From Tannerella sp. (GTDB lineage: Bacteria; Bacteroidota; Bacteroidia; Bacteroidales; Tannerellaceae), in assembly GCA_031271245.1 (NCBI GenBank), contig JAISWC010000099.1, positions 1 through 6,972 of the forward strand: a stretch of 6,972 nt of DNA, read 5' to 3'. The position numbers were made by a program, and so were the translations under genes. Shown here piece after piece: positions 1 to 6,023 of the stretch; the first letter of the stretch is position 1, and each line of letters begins with the position of its first letter. Under the pieces are notes generated by a model. It was given only the letters and a program-made list of their open reading frames with translations, did no database searches and was not told the origin of the DNA.

Positions 1-8
1 ACATACTG

Positions 9-41
9 CAAAAGTAGAGAATTTTTCTTTGCGACACCCAA
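9..41 (-). promoter_or_regulatory. Probable outward-facing Bacteroidota promoter
   Basis: Read on the minus strand, positions 16 to 9 give TACTTTTG followed by CAG, a good match to the Bacteroidota -7 element TAnnTTTG. A TTTTG at 43-39 could serve as the -33 element, but the spacing of 22 bases is slightly long. Transcription would start at about position 2 and run left out of the window, so the gene it serves is not visible. The possible -33 element lies within the inverted repeat at 28-55. Confidence 0.4.
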
Positions 42-55
42 AATGGTGTCGCAAA
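28..55. repeat. Perfect 11-bp inverted repeat, operator or terminator candidate
   Basis: The arms are TTTGCGACACC (28-38) and GGTGTCGCAAA (45-55), perfectly complementary, separated by the 6-base spacer CAAAAT. TTTT follows on the plus strand at 56-59, so it could be a weak terminator, but no plus-strand gene ends here. On the minus strand there is no uracil run after the stem, so it is a poor terminator for the nucleotidyltransferase gene at 143-436. Its centre lies near -39 of the putative leftward promoter, which suits an operator or a regulator-binding site equally well. Confidence 0.5.
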
Positions 56-142
56 TTTTGTAAAACATTGATATACACGCTTTTATGTAATAATGCTAAA
101 TAAAGTGTCAAAGTCAGGAGCGTTTCAAGGGCAAGCGTTTTG

Positions 143-436
143 TCATACATAAACCATATCTTTTTCGATACGGTGTAAAAAGGCCGTGCGAGGGCGTTTA
201 TGTTTGTGTATAAGGTCCACCTTCGTACCGAGCGTTTCTTCAAGAGCATTCAACAGTCCTCCCATTTGAAACAAGCTGATTGTTTCCGATTCAAAGTATA
301 TGTCTACGTCACTGTTCTCTTTCTGTTCCCCGCGGGCGACGGAGCCAAAGATACCTATTCGTGTGATACCGTATTCGCCGGCATGATTACGCTTAAAGTC
401 ACGTAATCTTTTAATATATAAATTTGTAGATTGCAT
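143..436 (-). CDS. MNT-domain nucleotidyltransferase (MntA-like antitoxin), orphan
   Basis: This encodes a 97-residue minimal nucleotidyltransferase. The core motif is GSVARGEQKENSDVD (residues 31-45), the GSX10DXD signature with catalytic acids D43 and D45; D74 in the TKVDLI segment is the likely third acid. In the family, MntA proteins act as antitoxins by AMPylating a tyrosine of a partner HEPN toxin. No HEPN gene adjoins it: the 142 bases after its stop contain no gene and appear to hold another promoter. I chose the ATG at 436 rather than the in-frame ATG at 478, because a -7 box at 465-472 places the transcript start downstream of 478. It may be an orphan remnant of a MNT-HEPN pair or may serve a partner elsewhere. 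The fold is secure; the biological role is inferred. Confidence 0.8.
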   Translation of the reverse strand: MQSTNLYIKRLRDFKRNHAGEYGITRIGIFGSVARGEQKENSDVDIYFESETISLFQMGGLLNALEETLGTKVDLIHKHKRPRTAFLHRIEKDMVYV

Positions 437-464
437 TTTGTTTTTAATCCATTCATTTCGGAGA

Positions 465-472
465 CAAAAATA
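465..472 (-). promoter_or_regulatory. Putative -7 element of the orphan MNT gene
   Basis: The minus strand reads TATTTTTG here, matching TAnnTTTG, about 29 bases upstream of the ATG at 436. No good -33 TTTG occurs at 19-21 bases; the nearest CTTTG (504-500) is 27 bases away. The call therefore rests on the -7 box alone. Confidence 0.4.
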
Positions 473-556
473 CGACAATTTTTAGGTAAACCCCGATTTC
501 AAAGCACTCTTTTTTTGCATGTCATTCCTTCCCCCCAAAAAAATCTTCATTTTCTC

Positions 557-586
557 TTGTCCGTTGAATGATTCTGCGTATCTTTG
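557..586 (+). promoter_or_regulatory. Promoter of rpmE2
   Basis: TTG at 557-559 and TATCTTTG at 579-586 are separated by 19 bases, matching the Bacteroidota -33/-7 promoter. The predicted start near 593 leaves a leader of roughly 70 bases before the ATG at 662. The promoter is divergent from that of the MNT gene to the left. Confidence 0.65.
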
Positions 587-661
587 CAGCCCGTTGCGGA
601 TTTTTATCCTCCGGTTTAAGCAGTATAGTATATAACAGTAACAATTTAATGATATAAGACA

Positions 662-916
662 ATGAAAAAAGGACTTCATCCGGAAAACTACCGTCAGGTC
701 GTGTTTAAAGACATGTCCGACGAAAACGTGTTTATCTCCCGTTCAACCGTCAATACGAGAGAAACGATTGAAATTGAAGGGGTCACTTATCCGCTGGTGA
801 AATTGGAAATCTCCAATACTTCACACCCGTTCTACACCGGCAAAGCCAAACTGGTGGATACCGCCGGTCGGGTAGATAAGTTTATGAGCCGTTATGGAAA
901 CAGAAACAGAAAATAA
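662..916 (+). CDS. rpmE2: 50S ribosomal protein L31 type B
   Basis: This 84-residue protein is ribosomal protein L31 of the type B (zinc-free, C-minus) class, a component of the large subunit near the central protuberance. It shows the family start MKKGLHPENYRQVVFKD, the segment SNTSHPFYTG (51-60) and the tail GRVDKFMSRYG (69-79). It has no cysteines, so the CxxC zinc site of type A L31 is absent. Length is normal for type B. It is a single-gene unit with its own promoter (557-586) and a strong terminator (940-976). It is flanked on both sides by minus-strand nucleotidyltransferase genes of toxin-antitoxin type, so it looks like a core gene inside an accessory stretch. In Bacteroidales type B is usually the ordinary L31, so I do not infer zinc-starvation control. 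Confidence 0.95.
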   Translation: MKKGLHPENYRQVVFKDMSDENVFISRSTVNTRETIEIEGVTYPLVKLEISNTSHPFYTGKAKLVDTAGRVDKFMSRYGNRNRK

Positions 917-939
917 ACACGTGTTTCCACAGGAAATGA

Positions 940-976
940 GAGAGGTCGCCTTTTGAACGGGGCGACCTTTTTTTTT
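940..976 (+). terminator. Rho-independent terminator after rpmE2
   Basis: AGGTCGCC (943-950) pairs with GGCGACCT (961-968) around a 10-base loop, and a run of nine T follows (968-976). It begins about 25 bases after the rpmE2 stop. The T run is on the plus strand only, so it does not terminate the minus-strand genes arriving from the right. Confidence 0.9.
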
Positions 977-999
977 CAAAACTATACGGGAAGTGCATT

Positions 1000-1137
1000 T
1001 CAAATGGTCGCGACCTCGTTACAGAGGGTGCATCCCAATGTCATCAAGTCTTCCAGTTCTTGTATGCTGTCGTAGAACGGATAAAGATACAGCAAATCAA
1101 GCAATGCCTTTTCGCGACTGTCCGGCCTGCATCCAAT
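1000..1137 (-). pseudogene. C-terminal remnant resembling an AbiEi-type antitoxin
   Basis: Directly after the hepT TAG stop the same frame stays open for 45 codons to a TGA at 1002-1000. It contains REKALLDLLYLYPFYDSIQE, closely resembling the (P)EKALLDLLYL-PFY segment I recall from C-terminal parts of AbiEi-type (type IV antitoxin/regulator) proteins in Bacteroidota. There is no start codon at its head, and the expected N-terminal winged-helix and middle regions are missing, so it is a broken fragment. The residues after LEDLM do not look like the family and may be past a frameshift. It could be the trace of an older antitoxin gene cut by arrival of the MntA-HepT pair. The identification comes from memory of the family motif and needs a search. 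Confidence 0.5.
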
Positions 1138-1467
1138 CTATCTCATAAGATTTCCAATTTCCTTTTTCAACAAGGGTATATGTTTTTTTACGATGACCCA
1201 AATGATGGAGCAATCCAGATTGTCGTATGAATGTATAAGTCTGTTTCTGAAGTCAATCATCTTTTTTGCATGGCTCAGAGCAAAACCGGTATTCTCCTGT
1301 TTCAATTTGTTTACCGCTTCGCCTATAATTGCCAATTGACGTTCAACGGCGCTTTGTGTTTTAATATCGCTCTGATATTCATCAAAAGAATCCATATCCT
1401 GCACAAACAACTCAATCAAAGAGATGGCCGATTGAATGTCAAACAAATATTTGCCTGCTTTGTCCAT
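1138..1467 (-). CDS. hepT: HepT-like HEPN-domain ribonuclease toxin
   Basis: This 109-residue protein belongs to the HepT (DUF86) HEPN family, the toxin of MNT-HEPN type VII toxin-antitoxin systems. These toxins are RNases whose catalytic motif is RX4-6H. Here RNRLIHSY (74-81) supplies R74, H79 and Y81, the RX4HXY form in which the tyrosine is the residue AMPylated by MntA. The helix VERQLAIIGEAVNKL (41-55) and the ending IIWVIVKKHIPLLKKEI (88-104) are typical. Its start overlaps the mntA coding end by 29 bases, implying translational coupling so that antitoxin is made first. Length is normal and all key residues are present, so the toxin should be active. The TAG stop is followed in frame by an antitoxin-like remnant. 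Confidence 0.88.
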   Translation of the reverse strand: MDKAGKYLFDIQSAISLIELFVQDMDSFDEYQSDIKTQSAVERQLAIIGEAVNKLKQENTGFALSHAKKMIDFRNRLIHSYDNLDCSIIWVIVKKHIPLLKKEIGNLMR

Positions 1468-1768
1468 CGTATATTAATTTTCGGGTTTGCTCAATTTCGC
1501 GTGTCAAATAGGGATTGCGCAAGGAATTTTCAGTAAGCAAATCTACCTTGCGGTTGAACAGTTTCTCCAAATCTTCCCACAGGGCAATCAGCAATTCGCC
1601 TTTTTCTTCCGGCGATATGTTTTCTGTTTCAATCAGGACGTCAATATCACTCTCGGTCTCGTCAAAGCGAGCCGTGAGCGCCGAGCCGAACAGATAGAAT
1701 TTTTTCACAGCCGCGTTGTTTTGCAGTGTAGCTTTCAGTTCGTCTCTGTATTGTTGTAATGCAATCAT
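1439..1768 (-). CDS. mntA: MntA-like nucleotidyltransferase antitoxin paired with HepT
   Basis: This 109-residue minimal nucleotidyltransferase has the core LFGSALTARFDETESDID (26-43), with S29, D41 and D43; D76 in RKVDLLT is the probable third acid. The spacing is GSX11DXD, one residue longer than the classical GSX10DXD of the orphan MNT at 143-436, but this GSA-T-RF variant is common in Bacteroidota. It is expected to use ATP to AMPylate the HEPN tyrosine (Y81) and so neutralise HepT. I start it at the ATG at 1768, not at 1825 or 1816, because the promoter at 1794-1826 predicts a transcript start near 1787. The coding end overlaps hepT by 29 bases. Together they form a complete type VII-like toxin-antitoxin operon, divergent from sppA. 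Confidence 0.88.
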   Translation of the reverse strand: MIALQQYRDELKATLQNNAAVKKFYLFGSALTARFDETESDIDVLIETENISPEEKGELLIALWEDLEKLFNRKVDLLTENSLRNPYLTREIEQTRKLIYDGQSRQIFV

Positions 1769-1793
1769 ACCGTTTCTATTTACATCATGTCGA

Positions 1794-1826
1794 CAAAGAT
1801 ACGGCTTTTTTCTCATCAGCGGCAAA
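1794..1826 (-). promoter_or_regulatory. Promoter of the mntA-hepT operon
   Basis: On the minus strand TTTG (1826-1823) and TATCTTTG (1801-1794) are spaced by 21 bases, fitting the Bacteroidota promoter. The expected start near 1787 leaves a leader of about 19 bases before the ATG at 1768. Confidence 0.6.
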
Positions 1827-1875
1827 TGATCCGGTCATGCGACCGTCTGAAATGCACCTGCGGGATTTGGAGGCA

Positions 1876-1906
1876 TTTGACCGCGTCGGAAAATTGCGTA
1901 TATTTG
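1876..1906 (+). promoter_or_regulatory. Promoter of the sppA-lpxK-thiL operon
   Basis: TTTG (1876-1879) and TATATTTG (1899-1906) are separated by exactly 19 bases, an excellent Bacteroidota promoter. The transcript should start near 1913, only about 17 bases before the ATG of sppA at 1930. It excludes the longer upstream in-frame start at 1759. The promoter is divergent from that of mntA-hepT, with about 50 bases between the two -33 elements. Confidence 0.7.
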
Positions 1907-1929
1907 TGGCAATAAATAATGAAGGAAAC

Positions 1930-3702
1930 ATGAAACAGTTTTTTAAGATGACGTTCGCCTCCATGCTGGGCGTCCTGTTTGCGTTTGCAGTGTTGACGAT
2001 TGTTGTGGGGCTGCTGACAGTCGCCGTATGTGTGAGTATCGGTTCAACATCGAGTACAACTCCTGTCCTGCAGTCCGGCGAAAGCGTTTTCAGGCTTTCG
2101 CTCTCCGGCGCCATGCCGGATTCGCCTGCCGACCGGTCGCTGTCGCTGTGGCTGGGCGAAGATGAAACGCTGTCGCTGAAGGATGTCCTGGCGGCCATCC
2201 GGAACGCCAAAGAACAAAACACCATCAAAGGGATTTACCTGGACATGGGCGTGCTCCGGACGGGGACGGCCGGCATCGACGCCATCCGCCGGGCGCTGAT
2301 GGATTTCAGGGAAAGCGGGAAATTCATCGTCGCGTATGCCGACAACTATTCGCAGGGCAGTTATTTCCTCGCTTCGGTCGCCGACCAGGTATACCTCAAT
2401 CCGCAGGGACTGCTCGGCCTGAGCGGTATTGCTTCGCAGACCCTGTTCTACAGGGGACTGCTGGAAAAGGCCGGCATCGAGATGAACATATTTAAGGTGG
2501 GAACCTACAAAGGTGCGGTGGAGCCGTTTCTCTCCGACAAACTGAGCGACGCCAACCGCGAACAGATTACCTCCTACATCACCGGCATCTGGAACCATGT
2601 AGTGAACGGGATTGCGGAAAGCCGGCAGATTCCGGCCTCGACCGTTTCTGACTTTGCCGATGAAGGGCTGTTTTTTGCCGATCCGTCCAAAGCGGTGGAA
2701 TGTCAGCTGATTGACGGGCTGAAATTCCGGAGCGAAGTGGAAAACCTGCTGAAGGAAAAGGCCGGACAGACCGGCCAGCGGCTGAAAACGGCCGGCGTTG
2801 CGAAACTGAAAAAACCCGGAAAAAAAGGCCGGAAATACCGGAATAAAATCGCCGTAGTCTATGCGGAAGGCGAAATCACCCCGACGCCCGCGTCATCCCC
2901 TTACCGGAGTGAAAAGTGTATCACGGAAGAACTGGCTGATGAATTGCGGAAGCTGAAAGAAGACGAAGAGGTGAAAGCCGTCGTACTCCGCGTCAACTCG
3001 CCGGGGGGAAGCGCCTATGTCTCCGAACAGATATGGAAACAGGTCTTCGAACTGAAAAAGTCGAAACCCGTCGTCGTCTCGATGGCGAATGTGGCGGCGT
3101 CAGGCGGCTACTACATTTCCTGCGCGGCCAGTAAAATCGTGGCCGAAGCCAACACGCTGACCGGTTCCATCGGCGTGTTCGGGATGTTCCCGAATGCAGC
3201 CGGCCTGTTTGGGAAACTGGCAGTGGGTTCCGATGTCGTAAAAACCGCTGCTTATGCCGACATGGGAAATTTAGCCCGTCCGATGACGGATGAGGAGAAA
3301 GCCCTGATACAGGGATACGTCGAAAGATGTTACCAAACGTTCCTGACCCGCTGTTCGGACGGCCGGGGACTGAGCGTGGGAGAGATTGACGCCGTCGGAC
3401 AGGGACGTATCTGGCGGGGCGAACAGGCGCTGAAGGCAGGCCTGGTGGACGAACTGGGCGGACTGGACCGGGCGATTGACCTGGCCGTCGAACTGGCCGG
3501 CATCTACAATTATACGCTAATTACCGTGCCGGAGCCCAGAGATTTCTTCATGGAGCTGCTGAAAAAGCAGTTGGACGAGACCAAAGTATCGCTGGTGCGC
3601 GACATGATTGGAGAAGATTATGAATATTTCAGGACTTTACAGCAGTTGCGTTCGACGTATGGCATCCAGGCTCGGATACCGTACGAACTGAAACCGCTGT
3701 AA
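1930..3702 (+). CDS. sppA: Signal peptide peptidase SppA, 67K type
   Basis: This 590-residue membrane-anchored serine protease degrades signal peptides left in the inner membrane after secretion. Residues 9-37 form an N-terminal membrane segment, leaving the rest outside the cytoplasm. Two tandem ClpP-like domains follow, as in the E. coli 67K form. The first carries VGTYKGAVEPF with the general-base lysine K194 (equivalent to E. coli K209). The second has VNSPGGSA (355-362) and VAASGGYYIS (388-397) with the nucleophile S391 (E. coli S409). The catalytic Ser-Lys dyad is thus split between the two repeats and complete. The ATG at 1930 fits both the promoter and the start of the hydrophobic segment; the frame is open further upstream, but that part lies before the transcript start. 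It is the first gene of an operon with lpxK and thiL. Confidence 0.95.
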   Translation: MKQFFKMTFASMLGVLFAFAVLTIVVGLLTVAVCVSIGSTSSTTPVLQSGESVFRLSLSGAMPDSPADRSLSLWLGEDETLSLKDVLAAIRNAKEQNTIKGIYLDMGVLRTGTAGIDAIRRALMDFRESGKFIVAYADNYSQGSYFLASVADQVYLNPQGLLGLSGIASQTLFYRGLLEKAGIEMNIFKVGTYKGAVEPFLSDKLSDANREQITSYITGIWNHVVNGIAESRQIPASTVSDFADEGLFFADPSKAVECQLIDGLKFRSEVENLLKEKAGQTGQRLKTAGVAKLKKPGKKGRKYRNKIAVVYAEGEITPTPASSPYRSEKCITEELADELRKLKEDEEVKAVVLRVNSPGGSAYVSEQIWKQVFELKKSKPVVVSMANVAASGGYYISCAASKIVAEANTLTGSIGVFGMFPNAAGLFGKLAVGSDVVKTAAYADMGNLARPMTDEEKALIQGYVERCYQTFLTRCSDGRGLSVGEIDAVGQGRIWRGEQALKAGLVDELGGLDRAIDLAVELAGIYNYTLITVPEPRDFFMELLKKQLDETKVSLVRDMIGEDYEYFRTLQQLRSTYGIQARIPYELKPL

Positions 3703-3710
3703 AAAAAGAA

Positions 3711-3715
3711 AGGAG
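3711..3715 (+). promoter_or_regulatory. Shine-Dalgarno-like site deciding the GTG start of lpxK
   Basis: AGGAG lies 8 bases before GTG at 3724, within AAAGGAGA. Clear Shine-Dalgarno sites are uncommon in Bacteroidota, and this one supports the non-ATG start of lpxK. Confidence 0.55.
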
Positions 3716-3723
3716 ACCGGAAC

Positions 3724-4836
3724 GTGCCGGCAAAATTACCAAAACTGCGCCGCCTGCTGTGGCCGTGCGCCTGGCTGTACGGGGTGGGCGTGCGAATCCG
3801 CAACCTGTTTTTTGACCGGGGGCTGCTGCCCTCGCGGTCGTATCCCGTTCCGGTCATCTGCGTCGGTAACCTGACGGCGGGCGGGAGCGGCAAGACGCCG
3901 ATGGTGGAATACCTCGTCCGCCTGTTGAAGGAGCGCTACCGCACGGGCGTGCTGAGCCGGGGATACAAACGGAAGACGCGGGGATACGTCCTGGCCGGCG
4001 ACGAGAGTACCGGTTCGGACATCGGCGACGAGAGCAGCCAGATAAAGTACAAGTATCCGGATGTGACGGTGGCCGTGGACGCAAACCGCCGCCGCGGGAT
4101 ACGGAACCTGCTGGCGCTGCCGGAAGACCGCCGCCCGCAGGTCATCCTGCTCGACGACGGATTTCAGCACCGCTATGTACGCCCCTCGCTTTCGCTGCTG
4201 ATTACGGACTGTGGTCGGCTCTACTGTAGAGACAGACTGCTGCCTGCCGGCTGGCTGCGCGAGCCGGCGAGCGGCGCAGACCGGGCGGAAGTCGTCGTGG
4301 TAAGCAAGTGCGATGCTTCGCTGTCGCCGGCGGAAAGCCGCAACATCCGGGACGCATTGAACCTGAATCCGCAGCAGTCGCTGTTTTTCAGTTCGATTGC
4401 CTACCTGCCTTTTCGGGGCGTCTTTCCCGAAGCGTGCGCGCCCGGCGCGCTGGACAGCCTGCAAAAGGACGACAGCATACTGCTCGTTACCGGCATCGCA
4501 AGGCCCGCGCCCCTGATCGAGGCCGTGAAAAAGCGGTCGGAGCGGGTCGAAGTGATGTCTTTTGCCGACCATCACGCTTTCGGGAAGAAAGATATCCGGC
4601 GAATGAAAACGGCGTTGCAGCGCATGGCGCCTACCCGTCCGCTGATTCTCTGCACGGAGAAGGACGCCGCCCGCATCCGCCACAATCCCTGTTTTCCGGA
4701 AGCATGGCGCAGCCGGATGTATTATGTGCCGGTTGAAGTGAAGATTCTCTTCGACCGGAGCGAACAGCTGGACGAACTCGTTCTGCAACACGTCCGCTTT
4801 TTGATTGAAAATATGAACTATACAGCAACCCGATAA
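3724..4836 (+). CDS. lpxK: Tetraacyldisaccharide 4'-kinase (lipid A 4'-kinase)
   Basis: This 370-residue inner-membrane-associated kinase transfers phosphate from ATP to the 4'-position of the tetraacyl disaccharide 1-phosphate, forming lipid IVA in the lipid A pathway. The N-terminal amphipathic/hydrophobic stretch (about 8-35) includes WLYGVGVRIRNLFFDRG, typical of the family. The P-loop is GNLTAGGSGKTP (48-59) with K57. LSRGYKRK (77-84), GDES (101-104) and LLDDGFQHR (142-150) are the other kinase signatures. The start is GTG, supported by an AGGAG 8 bases upstream and by the N-terminal match to relatives. It begins 21 bases after sppA and ends 2 bases before thiL, so all three are co-transcribed. 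Its presence shows a Gram-negative outer membrane with lipopolysaccharide or lipooligosaccharide. Confidence 0.95.
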   Translation: MPAKLPKLRRLLWPCAWLYGVGVRIRNLFFDRGLLPSRSYPVPVICVGNLTAGGSGKTPMVEYLVRLLKERYRTGVLSRGYKRKTRGYVLAGDESTGSDIGDESSQIKYKYPDVTVAVDANRRRGIRNLLALPEDRRPQVILLDDGFQHRYVRPSLSLLITDCGRLYCRDRLLPAGWLREPASGADRAEVVVVSKCDASLSPAESRNIRDALNLNPQQSLFFSSIAYLPFRGVFPEACAPGALDSLQKDDSILLVTGIARPAPLIEAVKKRSERVEVMSFADHHAFGKKDIRRMKTALQRMAPTRPLILCTEKDAARIRHNPCFPEAWRSRMYYVPVEVKILFDRSEQLDELVLQHVRFLIENMNYTATR

Positions 4837-4838
4837 TT

Positions 4839-5885
4839 ATGTCACGAACAGAAATCAGCACGCTGGGCGAATTTGGACTGATTCGCCGCCTGACCGAGCG
4901 CATTACACTGAAAAATCCAGGTACGCTGAAAGGCGTGGGCGACGATGCCGCCATACTCGACTACAGCGACAGGCGCGTCCTGGTCACAACCGATTTACTG
5001 CTGGAAGGCATTCATTTCGACCTGACGTATGTCCCGCTCAAGCATCTGGGCTACAAAACGGCGGTCGTCAATTTTTCCGACATCTACGCGATGAACGGCC
5101 GGCCGAAGCAGCTCACGGTTTCGGTCGGCGTATCCGGCCGTTTCTGCGTCGAAGACATGGACGAACTGTACAGCGGGCTACTGCTGGCGTGCGACGTCTA
5201 TGGCGTAGACCTGGTGGGCGGCGACACCTCCGCCTCGCGTACGGGCTTGACCCTGAGCGCCACGTGCATCGGGGAAGGCGAAGCGGACAAAATCACCTGC
5301 CGCGACGGTGCGCGGGAAACCGACCTGATTTGCGTATCGGGCGATTTGGGCGCGGCCTACATGGGACTGCAACTGCTGGAACGCGAGAAAGCCGTATTCA
5401 GGGGCGAAAAGGATTTTACGCCCGATTTCTCCGAGAGGGAATACCTGCTCGAACGCCAGCTGAAACCCGAAGCCCGGAAAGACATTGTCGAAAGGCTGGA
5501 CGCCGCCGGCATCGTCCCCACGGCCATGATGGACATCTCCGACGGCCTTTCTTCCGAACTGATTCACATCACCGGCCAAAGCCGGACGGGATGCCGCATC
5601 TACGAAGAACGGATCCCGATCGACTACCAGACGGCGGTGATGGCCGAACAGTTCAACCTGAACCTGGTGACGGCCGCACTGAACGGCGGCGAAGATTATG
5701 AACTGCTCTTCACCGTGCCGCTGACATGCCACGAACAGATGGAAGCCATGCAGGGCGTCAAGGTGATCGGATACATCACCAAACCGGAACTGGGGAATTG
5801 CTTAGTCGGACGGAACGGGGAAGAAATCCCGCTTCGGGCGCAGGGATGGAATGCGCTCGCGGAACAAACGCCGGACGAATGTTGA
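4839..5885 (+). CDS. thiL: Thiamine-phosphate kinase
   Basis: This 348-residue cytoplasmic enzyme phosphorylates thiamine monophosphate with ATP to give thiamine diphosphate, the last step of thiamine cofactor synthesis. It belongs to the PurM/AIR synthase-like ATP-binding superfamily. Visible signatures are GVGDDAAIL (32-40), TTDLLLEGIHFDL (50-62), NFSDIYAMNGRP (78-89), VGGDTS (126-131), MDISDGLSSE (231-240) and NGGEDYELLFT (282-292). Length is normal for Bacteroidota. It begins 2 bases after the lpxK stop and depends on the sppA promoter. In Bacteroides and Porphyromonas, as I recall, a purine nucleoside phosphorylase gene often sits between lpxK and thiL; here it is absent. Confidence 0.95.
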   Translation: MSRTEISTLGEFGLIRRLTERITLKNPGTLKGVGDDAAILDYSDRRVLVTTDLLLEGIHFDLTYVPLKHLGYKTAVVNFSDIYAMNGRPKQLTVSVGVSGRFCVEDMDELYSGLLLACDVYGVDLVGGDTSASRTGLTLSATCIGEGEADKITCRDGARETDLICVSGDLGAAYMGLQLLEREKAVFRGEKDFTPDFSEREYLLERQLKPEARKDIVERLDAAGIVPTAMMDISDGLSSELIHITGQSRTGCRIYEERIPIDYQTAVMAEQFNLNLVTAALNGGEDYELLFTVPLTCHEQMEAMQGVKVIGYITKPELGNCLVGRNGEEIPLRAQGWNALAEQTPDEC

Positions 5886-5894
5886 TTCGTTTTT
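5875..5894 (+). terminator. Weak intrinsic terminator overlapping the thiL stop
   Basis: ACGAAT (5875-5880) can pair with ATTCGT (5885-5890) around a GTTG loop, followed by TTTT to 5894. The stem is short and AT-rich and includes the last thiL codons and stop. The palindromic units starting at 5907 may do the main work of termination. Confidence 0.35.
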
Positions 5895-6018
5895 GACATC
5901 CCGCCTAAAAGGGTTAACCCTTTTGTCCAAAAAGGATAACCCTTTTGCATGATAGGGTTAACCCTTTTACATGAAAGGGATAACCCTTTTACGGAAGCCA
6001 TAAAAAAAACGGGATGTC
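5895..6018. repeat. 9-bp inverted repeat enclosing the 22-bp array
   Basis: GACATCCCG (5895-5903) and CGGGATGTC (6010-6018) are perfect reverse complements and bracket the four-unit palindrome array. The right arm is preceded by a run of eight A (6002-6009). The whole unit of 124 bp could be a small MITE-like insertion, but I see no target-site duplication in the flanking bases. Confidence 0.5.
5907..5994. repeat. Four tandem 22-bp palindromic units
   Basis: Units begin at 5907, 5929, 5951 and 5973, each exactly 22 bases. The core is AAAAGGGTTAACCCTTTT, which is a perfect 18-bp palindrome in unit 1. The other units vary slightly, and units 2 and 4 have GATAACCC where units 1 and 3 have GTTAACCC, so a 44-bp super-repeat is visible. 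The 4-base linkers are GTCC, GCAT, ACAT and ACGG. As RNA each unit can fold as a 7-bp stem with a UUAA loop followed by UUUU, on either strand. The array lies between convergent genes (thiL and the short gene at 6024-6203), so a bidirectional terminator is plausible. Regularly phased protein binding is the alternative. Confidence 0.9.
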
Positions 6019-6023
6019 GCAGG

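Noticed and set aside
1..68. Minus-strand frame open from ATG at 68 to the left edge
   Set aside because: It reads straight through the perfect inverted repeat and the promoter, and its start lies upstream of the predicted transcript start near position 2, so it is unlikely to be translated.
482..679. 65-codon minus-strand frame opposite the rpmE2 leader
   Set aside because: It covers the divergent promoter region, has no family resemblance and an unlikely composition rich in C, Y and N.
3736..4791. Long open frame on the minus strand opposite lpxK (351 codons)
   Set aside because: It mirrors the GC-rich coding frame of lpxK, whose P-loop and DDGFQHR motifs are unmistakable. The antisense product is rich in R, A, Q and H and has no recognisable domain.
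5178..5732. Open frames on both strands overlapping thiL
   Set aside because: These are shadow frames caused by codon bias of thiL; none has a promoter or family motif.
5907..5994. CRISPR array
   Set aside because: Units are contiguous palindromes with 4-base linkers, not repeats separated by unique spacers of 30 or more bases, and there are no cas genes nearby.
5696..6001. Minus-strand frame reading the array as KGLTL/KGYPF-like repeats
   Set aside because: The peptide repeat is only the translation of the 22-bp units, and the rest of the frame lies antisense to thiL. I see no promoter for it.
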